Shown piece after piece: positions 1-9,900 of a stretch of DNA of 64,000 nucleotides; the first letter of the stretch is position 1, and each line of letters opens with the position of its first letter. The notes under the pieces were generated by a model. It was given only the letters and a program-made list of their open reading frames with translations. It ran no database searches and was not told the DNA's origin. Location: NCBI RefSeq assembly GCF_900112375.1, contig NZ_FOLS01000030.1:29708-93707 (forward strand). The letters run 5' to 3'. The translations under genes and the position numbers were made by a program. This stretch comes from Pseudomonas citronellolis (GTDB lineage: Bacteria; Pseudomonadota; Gammaproteobacteria; Pseudomonadales; Pseudomonadaceae).

Positions 1-11
1 GCACCGCGTTT

Positions 12-422
12 GTTCGCGAGCAAGCTCGCTCCTACGAAGAGCACCTCGGCGCAGTCCCGTAGGATGGATTGAGCGAAGCGATACCCATCGCCACGACTCT
101 GCGCTCGGACTCTCGCGGGCATGGCCCGTTTCCCACATCACCGGCTGGCGGCGTTTTTCGTAGGAGCGAGCTTGCTCGCGAACCGCATGACACCGTGTTT
201 GTTCGCGAGCAAGCTCGCTCCTACGAAGAGCAACTCGGCACAGTCCCGTAGGATGGGTTGAGCGAAGTGATACCCATCGCCACGACTCTGCGCTCGGGCT
301 GTCACAGGCATGGCCCGTTTCCCACATCACCGACTGGCGGCGTTTTTTGTAGGAGCGAGCTTGCTCGCGAACCGCATGACACCGTGTTTGTTCGCGAGCA
401 AGCTCGCTCCTACGAAGAGCAG
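12..422. repeat. 189-bp tandem repeat, about 2.2 copies, built from REP palindromes
   Basis: Units run 12-200 and 201-389, with a third partial unit from 390. Each unit contains a REP arm (TTCGCGAGCAAGCTCGCTCC) near its start, the opposite arm (GGAGCGAGCTTGCTCGCGAA) near its end, and between them a block carrying GTAGGATGG(A/G)TTGAGCGAAG and GATACCCATCGCCACGACTC. The units differ at only a few bases, so the duplication looks recent. Open reading frames across it are repeat artefacts. The 1-483 stretch holds no gene that can be supported. Confidence 0.85.
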
Positions 423-483
423 TTCGGCGCAGGGAAAAAGGGGCGGCGCGCGCCTGGCAAGCACGCGCCGCCCAAGGAGGCAC

Positions 484-1920
484 CTATTCCTGCACGTACA
501 CCACGTGGGTATGGGTGTACTCGTACAGCCCGTGCTTGCCGTCGGCGCCGCCGATGCCGGACTTGCGCGTGCCGGCGTGGAAGCCCTGCATGGCCTCGAA
601 GTTCTCGCGGTTGATGTACGTCTCGCCGAAGTCCAGCTCGCGGCTGGCCTTGAGCGCGGCGCCCAGGTCGCGGGTGTAGATGGACGAGGTCAGGCCGTAC
701 TCGCTGGCGTTGGCCTGCGCGATGGCCTCGTCCAGGTCGTCCACCACCTGGATCGGCAGCACCGGGCCGAAGATTTCCTTGCGCATGATCTCCATCTCGC
801 CCGAGCAGCCGGCCAGCACCGTGGGCTGGTAGTGGAAGCCACGGCCGAGGTCGGCCACGGCGCCGCCGGTGATCACCTGGGCGCCCTGGCCCTGGGCCGT
901 GCGGACCATCTGCGCGACCTTGTCCAGGCCGGCCTGGTTGACCAGCGGGCCCATGTCCAGATCGGCCTGGGTGCCCGGGTCGCCATAGCGGGTGGCGGCC
1001 ATGGCGGCGGCGACCTTCTCGATGAAGGCGTCGGCCACCCGGCGCTGCACGTACACGCGCTCGGCGCAGTTGCACACCTGCCCGCTGTTGATCACCCGCG
1101 AGGCCTTGATGGCGTTCACCGCCAGGTCCAGGTCGGCGTCGGCCAGGACGATGGCCGGCGCCTTGCCGCCCAGCTCCAGGTTCAGCTTGGTGATGTTCGG
1201 CGCCGCCGCGGCCATGATCCGCGAGCCGGTGGCCACCGAGCCGGTGAAGCTGATCAGGTCCACCCCAGCGTGGCCGGTCAGCGCCTGCCCGGCCCCGCCG
1301 CCGGTGCCGCCGACCACGTTGAACACGCCGCGCGGCAGGTCGGTCTCGGCCACCAGGGCGGCGAACTCGAAGCAGTTGATCGGGGTTTCCTCGCTGGGCT
1401 TGACGACGATGGTGTTGCCGGTCAGCAGCGCCGGCGCCATCTTCCGCGCGATGAGGAAGAACGGGAAGTTCCACGGCAGGATGCCGGCCACCACGCCCAG
1501 CGGCTTGCGCAGCAGGAAGATGTGCTCGCCGGCGCGGTCGCTGGTCAGCACCTCGCCTTCCAGGCGCCTCGCCCACTCGGCCATGTAGTCCAGGTAGTCG
1601 GCGGTGAAGGCCACTTCCACCTCGGCCAGCGCCGGCACCTTGCCCTGCTCGGCGGTGATGATGCGCGCCAGGCGCTCGGCGTTGGCGCGGACCTTCCCGG
1701 CGATGCGCCGCAGGTAGCCGGCGCGCTCGATGGCGGGCTTGGCCGCCCAGCCCTTCTGGGCCATGCGCGCCGCGCCCAAGGCGGCGTCCACCTGCTCGGC
1801 GCTGGCCTCGGGGACGCGCGCCAGCAGCTCGCCGTTGGCCGGGTTGCGCACCTCGATCAGCGCCTCGCCGGCGACGAAGCGGTTGTCGATGTAGTGCTGG
1901 TAGGTCGTGACGTCGGTCAT
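484..1920 (-). CDS. aldA: AldA-type NAD-dependent aldehyde dehydrogenase
   Basis: 478-aa cytoplasmic aldehyde dehydrogenase that oxidises an aldehyde to the acid with NAD. The closest family recalled is E. coli AldA (lactaldehyde/glycolaldehyde dehydrogenase, 479 aa), shared motif for motif: ILPWNFPFF near residue 147, ELGGK with the general-base Glu at about 249, GQVCNCAERVYV with the catalytic Cys at about 283, and the C-terminal GETYINRENFEAMQGFHAG block. The start was set at the ATG at 1920 because the reading frame upstream overlaps the preceding gene and has no family similarity. It lies 23 bp downstream of the quinohemoprotein dehydrogenase gene on the same strand, so it probably oxidises the aldehyde that enzyme makes after import. 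The family is near certain; the physiological substrate is inferred. Confidence 0.93.
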   Translation of the reverse strand: MTDVTTYQHYIDNRFVAGEALIEVRNPANGELLARVPEASAEQVDAALGAARMAQKGWAAKPAIERAGYLRRIAGKVRANAERLARIITAEQGKVPALAEVEVAFTADYLDYMAEWARRLEGEVLTSDRAGEHIFLLRKPLGVVAGILPWNFPFFLIARKMAPALLTGNTIVVKPSEETPINCFEFAALVAETDLPRGVFNVVGGTGGGAGQALTGHAGVDLISFTGSVATGSRIMAAAAPNITKLNLELGGKAPAIVLADADLDLAVNAIKASRVINSGQVCNCAERVYVQRRVADAFIEKVAAAMAATRYGDPGTQADLDMGPLVNQAGLDKVAQMVRTAQGQGAQVITGGAVADLGRGFHYQPTVLAGCSGEMEIMRKEIFGPVLPIQVVDDLDEAIAQANASEYGLTSSIYTRDLGAALKASRELDFGETYINRENFEAMQGFHAGTRKSGIGGADGKHGLYEYTHTHVVYVQE

Positions 1921-1943
1921 CGGGGTTCTCCTGTGGGGGTCGA

Positions 1944-4130
1944 TCACTTGCCGGCGGTCTTCTGCGCGGCGGCCAGCTGTTCCTGGAGGTCGTAGGCGCG
2001 CTTGATCAGGTACTGGTGCACCGCCTCGGCCTGCTGCAGGTCGAGGTGGCCCTGGAACGACGGCATGCCGTCGGGGATGCGCCCGCCGTAGACGATGCCG
2101 AGGAAGCGCTGGTGGTTCTCGGCGCTGAGGGTGCGCAGGTCGGGCAGTACGCCGCCGCTGATGGCGTTGATGCCGTGGCACTGCGAGCAGCTGGCGTTGA
2201 ACAGCTCACGGCCCTGGTCGATCTGCGCGGTGGTGCCGGTCAGCTTCGGCGGCTCGGGCTTGCGTCCGGCCCACTTGTACTTGGCCTCGGGCAGCCTGGC
2301 GCTGCCGCCGAGCTTGTAGGTCAGCACCTGGGCGTTGGGCTTGACCCCGGCGCGCAGCGACAGGGCGCCGGCGAAGGTGGAGAAGGCGCCGCCCCAGCCG
2401 GCCATGAAGGTCACGTACTGCTCGCCGTCCACCTCGTAGGTCACCGGCGCGGCCATCACCCCGGTGTTGGCCGGCGATTCCCAGAGCTTCTTCCCGCTGT
2501 CGGCGGCGTAGGCCACCACGCGGCCGTCGGCGGTGCCCTCGAACACCAGGTTGCCGGCGGTGCTCAGGGTGCCGCCGTTGAAGATGGTGCTGTAGGGCAC
2601 TTCCCAGGCGGCCTTCTGCTTGAGCGGGTCCCAGGCGATCAGCTTGCCGGACCAGCTGTCGGCGACCTTGCGCAGGCCCTCCGGGTCCTCGGGCATCATC
2701 CCGGTGTTGACGTCCAGCTGGTAGATGCTCTTGAACTTCGAGCGCGGCGGCGCGCCCTCCACGTCCTGGTAGTAGGCCGACATGATGTGCGCCGGGATGT
2801 ACACCAGGCCGGTGGCCGGGTTGTAGGACATCGGCTGCCAGTCGTGGGCGCCCCAGAACGCCGGCTGGATCAGCAGCGCCTTGCGCTCGGGGTCCTTCCA
2901 GTAGGCCGCGGCCTTGTCGTCGACGATGGGCCGGCCGGTCTTCATGTCGATGCCCTTGGCCCAGTTCACCGGGATGATGTTCTTCGCCGAGAGCAGCTCG
3001 CCGGTGGCGCGGTCGATGACGTAGAAGAAGCCGTTCTTCGGCGACTGCATCAGCACCTTGCGCACCTTCCCGTCGATGGGCAGGTCGGCCAGCATGATGT
3101 GCGCGGTGGCGGTGAAGTCCCAGGCGTCGCCCGGGGTGGTCTGGTAGTGCCAGACGTACTCGCCGTTGTCCGGGTTGATGGCGACGATGGACGAGAGGAA
3201 CAGGTTGTCGCCCTTGCCCTCGCTGCGGATGCGCGGGTTCCACGAGGAGGCGTTGCCCACGCCGATGTACAGCAGGTTCAGCTCGGGGTCGTAGGACATG
3301 GAGTCCCACACGGTGCCGCCACCGCCCTGCTCGGGGTACTTGTCGCCGAACCAGGTCTTGCTGGCGATCTCCATGGCCTTGTTCTCCGGCGCCTGCTTGG
3401 GGTCGCCGGGCACGGTGAAGAAGCGCCAGTCCTGCTTGCCGGTCTCGGCGTCGTAGGCGGTGATGTAGCCGCGCACGCCGAACTCGGCGCCGCCGTTGCC
3501 GATGATCACCTTGCCCTTCACGATGCGCGGCGCGCCGGTGATGGTGATGCTGCGCGAGGGGTCGGTGCGGGTGTCGACGCTCCACACGCGCTTGCCGGTC
3601 CTGGCGTCGATGGCCTCCAGGCGGCCATCCAGCACGCCGACGTAGACCTTGCCCTTCCACACCGCCACGCCGCGGTTCACCGCGTCGCAGCAGGCCTCGC
3701 CGGCGCGGCTGCGGTCGGACTGCGGGTCGTACTTCCACAGCAGCTTGCCGTTGCGCGCGTCCAGCGCGTAGACGATGGAGAACGGCCCGGTGGTGTACAT
3801 CACCCCGTCGACCACGATGGGCGTGGCCTCCACGCCGCGGTCGATGTCCAGCTTGTAGCTCCAGGCCAGGCCGAGCTTGTCGACGTTGCCCTGGTCGATC
3901 TGCTTGAGCGGGCTGTAGCGCTGCTCGTCGTAGGTGCGCCCGGTGCTCATCCAGTTGCCCGGCTCCTGGTCGGCGGCGGCGATGCGCGCGCCATCGACGT
4001 CGGCCGGGGCATCGGCGGCATGCAGGGGTGGGCAGAGGCCGGCCAGCAGGGCGGCGGCGAGTGCGCTGCGGCGCAGGCGCGCGGTGGGATGCGGGTGGGC
4101 GTCAGGCAAGGTGAGGCCGGTCGAGCTCAT
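1944..4130 (-). CDS. Quinohemoprotein (type II) alcohol dehydrogenase, PQQ plus heme c
   Basis: 728-aa periplasmic alcohol dehydrogenase with an eight-bladed PQQ propeller fused to a cytochrome c domain. An Ala-rich signal peptide ends near residue 40. The vicinal disulfide pair is CC at about 147-148 (GEACCDAVNRG). The catalytic Asp is about 338 in GDAWDFTAT; Thr at +2 instead of Asp indicates a calcium rather than a lanthanide enzyme. The C-terminal heme motif CSQCH is at about 648-652, with the likely axial Met in PDGMPSF near 689. Family members oxidise primary alcohols such as butanol or tetrahydrofurfuryl alcohol and pass electrons out through the heme. The gene forms an operon with the AldA-type gene, 23 bp apart. 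The ATG at 4130 is preceded by GGAGACCCTCC. Substrate unknown. Confidence 0.93.
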   Translation of the reverse strand: MSSTGLTLPDAHPHPTARLRRSALAAALLAGLCPPLHAADAPADVDGARIAAADQEPGNWMSTGRTYDEQRYSPLKQIDQGNVDKLGLAWSYKLDIDRGVEATPIVVDGVMYTTGPFSIVYALDARNGKLLWKYDPQSDRSRAGEACCDAVNRGVAVWKGKVYVGVLDGRLEAIDARTGKRVWSVDTRTDPSRSITITGAPRIVKGKVIIGNGGAEFGVRGYITAYDAETGKQDWRFFTVPGDPKQAPENKAMEIASKTWFGDKYPEQGGGGTVWDSMSYDPELNLLYIGVGNASSWNPRIRSEGKGDNLFLSSIVAINPDNGEYVWHYQTTPGDAWDFTATAHIMLADLPIDGKVRKVLMQSPKNGFFYVIDRATGELLSAKNIIPVNWAKGIDMKTGRPIVDDKAAAYWKDPERKALLIQPAFWGAHDWQPMSYNPATGLVYIPAHIMSAYYQDVEGAPPRSKFKSIYQLDVNTGMMPEDPEGLRKVADSWSGKLIAWDPLKQKAAWEVPYSTIFNGGTLSTAGNLVFEGTADGRVVAYAADSGKKLWESPANTGVMAAPVTYEVDGEQYVTFMAGWGGAFSTFAGALSLRAGVKPNAQVLTYKLGGSARLPEAKYKWAGRKPEPPKLTGTTAQIDQGRELFNASCSQCHGINAISGGVLPDLRTLSAENHQRFLGIVYGGRIPDGMPSFQGHLDLQQAEAVHQYLIKRAYDLQEQLAAAQKTAGK

Positions 4131-4389
4131 GGAGGGTCTCCGATTCTTGTTGGTGCCACGGATCGGACGCCGTGGCTTGGAGAGGGCTTGAGCAATGGCT
4201 GTGCCAAGGGGCGGGGGAATGGCTGTGGGGCAGGAATGGTGGGGGTTTCGGGGGGATCGGTGGTGGTGGCTGGAGGTGGGTGGGGCGCTACAGGTGTTGC
4301 GGGTGGGTGGGGCAGGTGTTGCGGGGGTGGGACGGTTTTTTTGGGGGTGGTGCCTCCCGGATATCGTGGTGTTCGCGTCCGGCTCCGCT

Positions 4390-4547
4390 CCCTCTCCCCA
4401 GCCCTCTCCCTGAAGGGAGAGGGGGCTTGTCCGTGCCGAGAGAAGGCATGGTTTCAGCCGGCAACTCGGTACAAGCCGGCTAACGCGGAAACATCAGCAC
4501 ACGCCGAATGGTCCCCTCTCCCTTCAGGGAGAGGGTTAGGGAGAGGG
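4390..4547. repeat. 158-bp MITE-like element, copy 1
   Basis: Starts with CCCTCTCCCCAGCCCTCTCC and ends with its near-perfect inverse, giving terminal inverted repeats of about 35 bp, each containing the palindrome CCCTCTCCCTGAAGGGAGAG. An inner palindrome (AGCCGGC...GCCGGCT) lies between. Copies of the same design are at 6504-6661 (same length) and 48922-49092. No ORF, so mobilisation would have to be in trans. Confidence 0.8.
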
Positions 4548-4594
4548 AACGGCCTCAGCACTTGCACCACTGCAACCGGGAGGCCCTTTAGAAA

Positions 4595-4619
4595 CAAAAA
4601 AACGCGGCCAAAGCCGCGC
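4595..4619 (-). terminator. Rho-independent terminator after exaC
   Basis: Read on the minus strand: a GCGCGGC/GCCGCG stem with a TTTG loop followed by seven T residues. It lies about 170 bp downstream of the exaC stop codon, in the correct orientation. Confidence 0.8.
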
Positions 4620-4786
4620 TCGACAGCCCCGCCGCGCCCGGAAGTGGGAGGGGCGCACGGGTCGCCCACGCTCGGGCGCATCGAAAAAAGGTGGCCCGGT
4701 GGAGCGCCGGGCGCGGGTGTTGAACACGCTTGCCGGAACCAGCCCGCGCCCCGGATGGGGACGGGCGCGCGGGCGGCCGGTCTACC

Positions 4787-6307
<1,521 letters not shown>

Positions 6308-6410
6308 GGCGAAGCTCTCCTGTGGCGTCCCGGCGCACCAAGCCCGGGCCTTGCGGCGATCTTAGGCAGCGCCCGCGCCGGCCAGGAATGCGCCCATGGG
6401 CGTGGGGGGG

Positions 6411-6425
6411 TAGTTATTTGGTAGT
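6411..6425. promoter_or_regulatory. Candidate ped/exa regulator site upstream of exaC
   Basis: TAGTTATTTGGTAGTAG, with the core TTGGTA at 6418-6423, 111-116 bp upstream of the exaC start. The same core at nearly the same distance precedes pedH and, with one mismatch, exaB. Assignment to a LuxR-type regulator (AgmR or PedR2 class) is inference. Confidence 0.45.
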
Positions 6426-6503
6426 AGAGGGGGGTGTTCGTGGGGGCGAGCTTGCTTGCGAATGGAGTCTGCCGGCGATTCCAGTGCAGGCTCGAATCTC
6501 GCC

Positions 6504-6661
6504 CCCTCTCCCCAGCCCTCTCCCTGAAGGGAGAGGGGGCTTGTCCGTGCCGAGAGAGGACTTGGTGTCAGCCGGCCACTCGGTGCAAGCCGGCTAACGC
6601 CGAAGCATCAGCGCACGCCGAACGGTCCCCTCTCCCTTCAGGGAGAGGGTTAGGGAGAGGG
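6504..6661. repeat. 158-bp MITE-like element, copy 2
   Basis: Same length and architecture as the copy at 4390-4547, with scattered substitutions in the middle. It is followed at 6704-6728 by a single REP arm (TTCGCGAGCAAGCTCGCTCC). Together they fill most of the 475-bp exaC-pedH gap. Confidence 0.8.
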
Positions 6662-6782
6662 AACGGCGTCCGTGCTTGCACCACAGCCGCCGGGAGACAC
6701 CGTTCGCGAGCAAGCTCGCTCCTACGAAAAGCAAAAAGCAAAGGGCCGGCACCAGCCAGCCCCCTGCCCTACCCCTGCGAAC

Positions 6783-8561
6783 TCAACGCTTGCTCACCAG
6801 GTCCTTCGGCAGCTTGAAGGTCCAGATCATCCCGCCCTGGTCCAGGTCCTTGATGCGCTTGGCCACCTCGCCGCCCCACAGCGGCACGGCGCCGCCCCAG
6901 CCGGAGAGCACGGTGACGTACTGCTCGCCGTCCATCTCCCAGGTGATCGGCGAGGCGATCACGCCCGAGCCGGTGTTGAACTCGTAGAGCTTCTTGCCGC
7001 TCTTGGCGTCGAAGGCCATCAGGTAGCCCTCGGGGTTGCCGGTGAACACCAGGTTGCCGTGGGTGGCCAGCACGCCGCCCCACAGCGGCGCGTAGTTCTC
7101 GTAGCGCCACACCTGCTTGCCGGTCTTCGGGTCGATGGCGCGCAGCACGCCGATGTACTTCTCGTTCAGCGGCTTGATGGTGAAGCCGGCGCCCAGGTAG
7201 GCCGCGCCCTTCTTGTAGGTCACGTGCTCGTTCCACATGTCCATGCCCCACTCGTTGGAGGGCACGTAGAACAGGCCGGTGTCCTGGCTGTAGGCCATGG
7301 GCATCCAGTTCTTGCCGCCAAGGAAGGACGGCGAGACGAACACCGAGTTGCCCTTGGCGCCCTCGCCCGGCGCGCCGGGGCGGTGGGCGTCGTCGTAGAT
7401 CGGCCGGCCGTTCGGGTCCAGGCCCTTGGCCCAGGTGACCTTGTCGACGAAGGGGAAGCCGCGGATGAACTTGCCGTTGGTGCGGTCCAGCACGTAGAAG
7501 AAGCCGTTGCGGTCGGCGGTGGCCGCGGCCTTGATGGTCTTGCCGGCATCCTTGTAGTCGAAGGACACCAGCTCGTTCACGCCGTCGAAGTCCCAGCCGT
7601 CGTGGGGGGTGGTCTGGAAGTGCCACTTGATCGAGCCGTCCTCCGGGTTCAGCGCCAGGCGCGAGGAGGAGAACAGGTTGTCGCCCGGGCGCAGGTGCGA
7701 GTTCCACGGCGACGGGTTGCCGGTGCCGATGAACAGCGAGTCGGTGCTCGGGTCGTAGTAGCCGCCCAGCCAGGGCGCGGCGCCGCCGGTCTTCCACAGG
7801 TCGCCCGGCCAGGTCTTGCCGGCCTCGCCGCCGGAGATGCCGTTCTCGATGGCCTTGCCGTCCTTGTACACGTAGCCCATGTGGCCTTCGACGGTCGGGC
7901 GGCTCCACAGCAGCTCGCCGTTAGTGGGGTCGTACGCCTCGATCTTGCCGACCACGCCGAACTCGCCGCCGGCCACCCCGGTGATCAGCTTGCCCTTGGC
8001 GATCAGCGGCGCGGCGGAGATGGAGTAGCCGGCCTTGTAGTCGGCCACGGTCTTCTTCCACACCACCTTGCCGGTGTCCTTGTTCAGCGCCACCAGCTTG
8101 GCGTCCAGGGTGCCGAAGATCACCAGGTCGCCGTACAGCGCCACGCCGCGGTTGATCACGTCGCAGCAGGGCATGATGCCGTCGGGCAGGCGCGCGTCGT
8201 ACTGCCAGAGCTTGCGCCCGGTGCGCGCGTCCACGGCGAACACCCGCGAGTAGGAGGCGCTGACGTACATCACCCCGTCCTTGACCAGCGGCTGGGCCTG
8301 CTGGCCGCGCTGCTTCTCGCCGCCGAACGACAGCGCCCACACCGGGCGCAGTTCCTTGACGTTGCCGCTGTTGAGGGTCTTCAGCGGGCTGAAGCGCTGG
8401 CCCTGCTGGTTGATGCCGTTGACCACGATCTGGTCGGTGCGCTTGGCGCTGTCGCTGATGTCCTGGTCGGTAACCGCGGCCTGGGCGCCCAGGCTGGCCA
8501 GGGCGAGTGCGGCGAAGAGCGCGCTGCGCGCGAAGGAAGGGGTGGGACCTGCATGTCTCAT
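6783..8561 (-). CDS. pedH: PedH-like lanthanide-dependent PQQ alcohol dehydrogenase
   Basis: 592-aa periplasmic quinoprotein alcohol dehydrogenase without a heme domain. A signal peptide ends near residue 29 (LGAQAAV). The vicinal disulfide is CC at about 132-133 ([10 protein letters not shown]). The key site reads [10 protein letters not shown]: catalytic Asp about 324 and a second Asp about 326. That extra Asp is the established signature of lanthanide-coordinating PQQ dehydrogenases (PedH, XoxF), whereas the paralogue at 12303 has Ser there. ATG 8561 was chosen over the longer frame because it starts the signal peptide and has AGAGGTAG just upstream. An AACAACAA site and a perfect 17-bp palindrome lie in the leader. 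Expected to oxidise short alcohols, aldehydes and phenylethanol with La/Ce/Pr/Nd bound. Confidence 0.92.
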   Translation of the reverse strand: MRHAGPTPSFARSALFAALALASLGAQAAVTDQDISDSAKRTDQIVVNGINQQGQRFSPLKTLNSGNVKELRPVWALSFGGEKQRGQQAQPLVKDGVMYVSASYSRVFAVDARTGRKLWQYDARLPDGIMPCCDVINRGVALYGDLVIFGTLDAKLVALNKDTGKVVWKKTVADYKAGYSISAAPLIAKGKLITGVAGGEFGVVGKIEAYDPTNGELLWSRPTVEGHMGYVYKDGKAIENGISGGEAGKTWPGDLWKTGGAAPWLGGYYDPSTDSLFIGTGNPSPWNSHLRPGDNLFSSSRLALNPEDGSIKWHFQTTPHDGWDFDGVNELVSFDYKDAGKTIKAAATADRNGFFYVLDRTNGKFIRGFPFVDKVTWAKGLDPNGRPIYDDAHRPGAPGEGAKGNSVFVSPSFLGGKNWMPMAYSQDTGLFYVPSNEWGMDMWNEHVTYKKGAAYLGAGFTIKPLNEKYIGVLRAIDPKTGKQVWRYENYAPLWGGVLATHGNLVFTGNPEGYLMAFDAKSGKKLYEFNTGSGVIASPITWEMDGEQYVTVLSGWGGAVPLWGGEVAKRIKDLDQGGMIWTFKLPKDLVSKR

Positions 8562-8580
8562 TGCGGCTACCTCTGCGGAT

Positions 8581-8588
8581 TTGTTGTT
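8581..8588 (-). promoter_or_regulatory. Candidate Crc/Hfq site in the pedH leader
   Basis: AACAACAA on the minus strand, 20-27 nt upstream of the pedH ATG. It matches the AANAANAA motif bound by Hfq/Crc in Pseudomonas catabolite repression. Confidence 0.5.
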
Positions 8589-8592
8589 GTAC

Positions 8593-8609
8593 CCGGGAAG
8601 TTTTCCCGG
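8593..8609 (-). promoter_or_regulatory. Perfect 17-bp hairpin upstream of pedH
   Basis: CCGGGAAGTTTTCCCGG: two 7-nt arms and a 3-nt loop, 32-48 bp upstream of the pedH ATG. It could be a DNA operator or a leader hairpin next to the AACAACAA site. Function unknown. Confidence 0.45.
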
Positions 8610-8670
8610 TCTGCCGCAGATTCTTGGCCCGGTGCGGTGGGCCAACAATTGACCGCTTTGCCGAATTCCC

Positions 8671-8684
8671 TAGTTCCTTGGTAG
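8671..8684. promoter_or_regulatory. Candidate ped/exa regulator site upstream of pedH
   Basis: CTAGTTCCTTGGTAGC, core TTGGTA at 8678-8683, 117-122 bp upstream of the pedH start. Same orientation and spacing as the sites before exaC and exaB. Confidence 0.45.
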
Positions 8685-8768
8685 CAATACCCGGCTTTGT
8701 GATCGCTGTTTTCTGGATTCCCGCGAACGCGGGAACCCAATAGACAACTCCGTGACGTGCGGAAGACC

Positions 8769-8936
8769 TGTAGGAGCGGGCCCTGCCCGCGATTCGCGCG
8801 CAGGGCGCGCTCCTACATGGGAACGGCCACGCGGCCCGTTACAGGTGAACACGGCCTTTCGTAGGAGCGAGCTTGCTCGCGAACATGCCCCGCTGCGGAA
8901 TCGGTTCGCGAGCGAGCTCGCTCCTACGAAGAGCCG
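8769..8936. repeat. Two paired REP palindromes
   Basis: 8769-8816 is a B-type pair (GTAGGAGCGGGCCCTGCCCG and its GCGCGCTCCTAC-ended partner). 8860-8936 is an A-type pair of GAGCGAGCTTGCTCGCGAAC and its inverse separated by about 20 bp. They fill the gap between pedH and the metallohydrolase gene, which otherwise holds only the pedH promoter region. Confidence 0.8.
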
Positions 8937-8943
8937 GGGCGGC

Positions 8944-9873
8944 TCACTGCTGGTCGATACGCGGCAACGCCTGCTGTTCGTAGCGCGGGTACAGGTGGGT
9001 GACGCTGCGGATCAGCTCGTAGCGCGTCAGGCTGATGCCGGCGAAGCGTTCGGGGATGGGGGTGCGCAGCAAGTCGTTCATGTCCGCGCCTTCGCGGGTG
9101 CCTTCGCGCATCACGCTGTCGAGCCAGCCGAGGTAGTCGCGCATCTGGGCGAAGGGCCTGGCGTCGGTGGCGATGGGCCCGTGGCCGGGGACGATCAGCT
9201 TCCAGGGCAGCGCCTGCAGGGTATCGAGATCGGCCAGCCAGACATCCAGCCCCGGGCTGTTGGGCGTGGTCAAAGCGCGCTCGTAGAACACCAGGTCACC
9301 GGCGAACAACACCCCGCTGGTCTCGTCGAGGATCGCCAGGTCCGCCCCGGTGTGCCCGCGCAGGCCGAGCAGACGGAAACGGTGCGTGCCGACCTGCAGC
9401 TCGCCCGGCTCCACCGTCTGCGTCGGCAGCACCACCTCGGTGCCGCGCATCCAGTCGCCCACCAGGCGGTACATGTTCTCCGCCATGGCGTTGCCCTGCT
9501 CCTTCAGCAGCTTGCTGGTGCCGGCCAGGGCGCCGATGGGCACGTCGGCGAAGGCCTGGTTGCCCAGCACGTGGTCGGGGTGGTGGTGGGTCAGCAGCAC
9601 CTGCTTCACAGGCTTGCCGGTGGTCTGCTGGATCACCGCGCGCAGCGCCTCGCCGTAGCGCCGCGAGGGGCCGGTGTCGATCACCAGGATGCCGTCGCCG
9701 GTGTCGACGAAGGCGACGTTGACGATGTTGCCGCCGTTGTCCTTGGCGAAGTTGTCGGTGCTGCCCTCCACCAGCCAGGTGCCCTCGGCGATCTGCCGGG
9801 GTTGCAGGTGGTACTGCAGGTCGGCGAGGACCTGGGTGCAGAGCAGCAGCAGGAAGGTCAGCAGGTAACGCAT
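8944..9873 (-). CDS. Quinoprotein-associated metallo-beta-lactamase-fold hydrolase
   Basis: 309-aa exported protein of the metallo-beta-lactamase superfamily, of the type found next to PQQ dehydrogenases (quinoprotein relay system zinc metallohydrolase, SoxH-related). A signal peptide covers the first 20 residues. The zinc-binding HHHPDH lies at about residues 96-101 and is followed by GHTGADLAIL and a C-terminal VPGHGP motif. ATG 9873 was chosen; a GTG six bases upstream is an alternative. It is the last gene of the leftward group exaB / MoxJ-like / SoxYZ-like / hydrolase, 27 bp after the SoxYZ-like stop. Substrate is unknown; a role in maturation or protection of the dehydrogenase or cofactor is inference from context. 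Confidence 0.85.
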   Translation of the reverse strand: MRYLLTFLLLLCTQVLADLQYHLQPRQIAEGTWLVEGSTDNFAKDNGGNIVNVAFVDTGDGILVIDTGPSRRYGEALRAVIQQTTGKPVKQVLLTHHHPDHVLGNQAFADVPIGALAGTSKLLKEQGNAMAENMYRLVGDWMRGTEVVLPTQTVEPGELQVGTHRFRLLGLRGHTGADLAILDETSGVLFAGDLVFYERALTTPNSPGLDVWLADLDTLQALPWKLIVPGHGPIATDARPFAQMRDYLGWLDSVMREGTREGADMNDLLRTPIPERFAGISLTRYELIRSVTHLYPRYEQQALPRIDQQ

Positions 9874-9900
9874 GGGCACCTCGCGGGCGGGCCGGCCGCC

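Larger units (their letters stand above)
4131..4786. other. Intergenic region upstream of the quinohemoprotein dehydrogenase
   Basis: 656 bp without a supportable gene. It contains a G-rich stretch (about 4195-4370), one full 158-bp MITE-like element (4390-4547) and the terminator of the leftward exaC transcript (4595-4619). A promoter for the dehydrogenase must lie in the first few hundred bases, but no clear motif was recognised. Confidence 0.6.

Noticed and set aside
12-422. Possible CRISPR array at the regularly spaced repeats
   Set aside because: Period is 189 bp with nearly identical spacers and REP palindromes; no cas genes are present.
310-1995. Long open frames antisense to dehydrogenase genes (also 2016-4817, 4730-6424, 6672-8684, 8752-10698)
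   Set aside because: Their products are rich in Ala/Gly/His/Val/Gln/Arg with no family resemblance, a known artefact of high-GC genes read in other frames; the opposite strand carries clear enzyme motifs.
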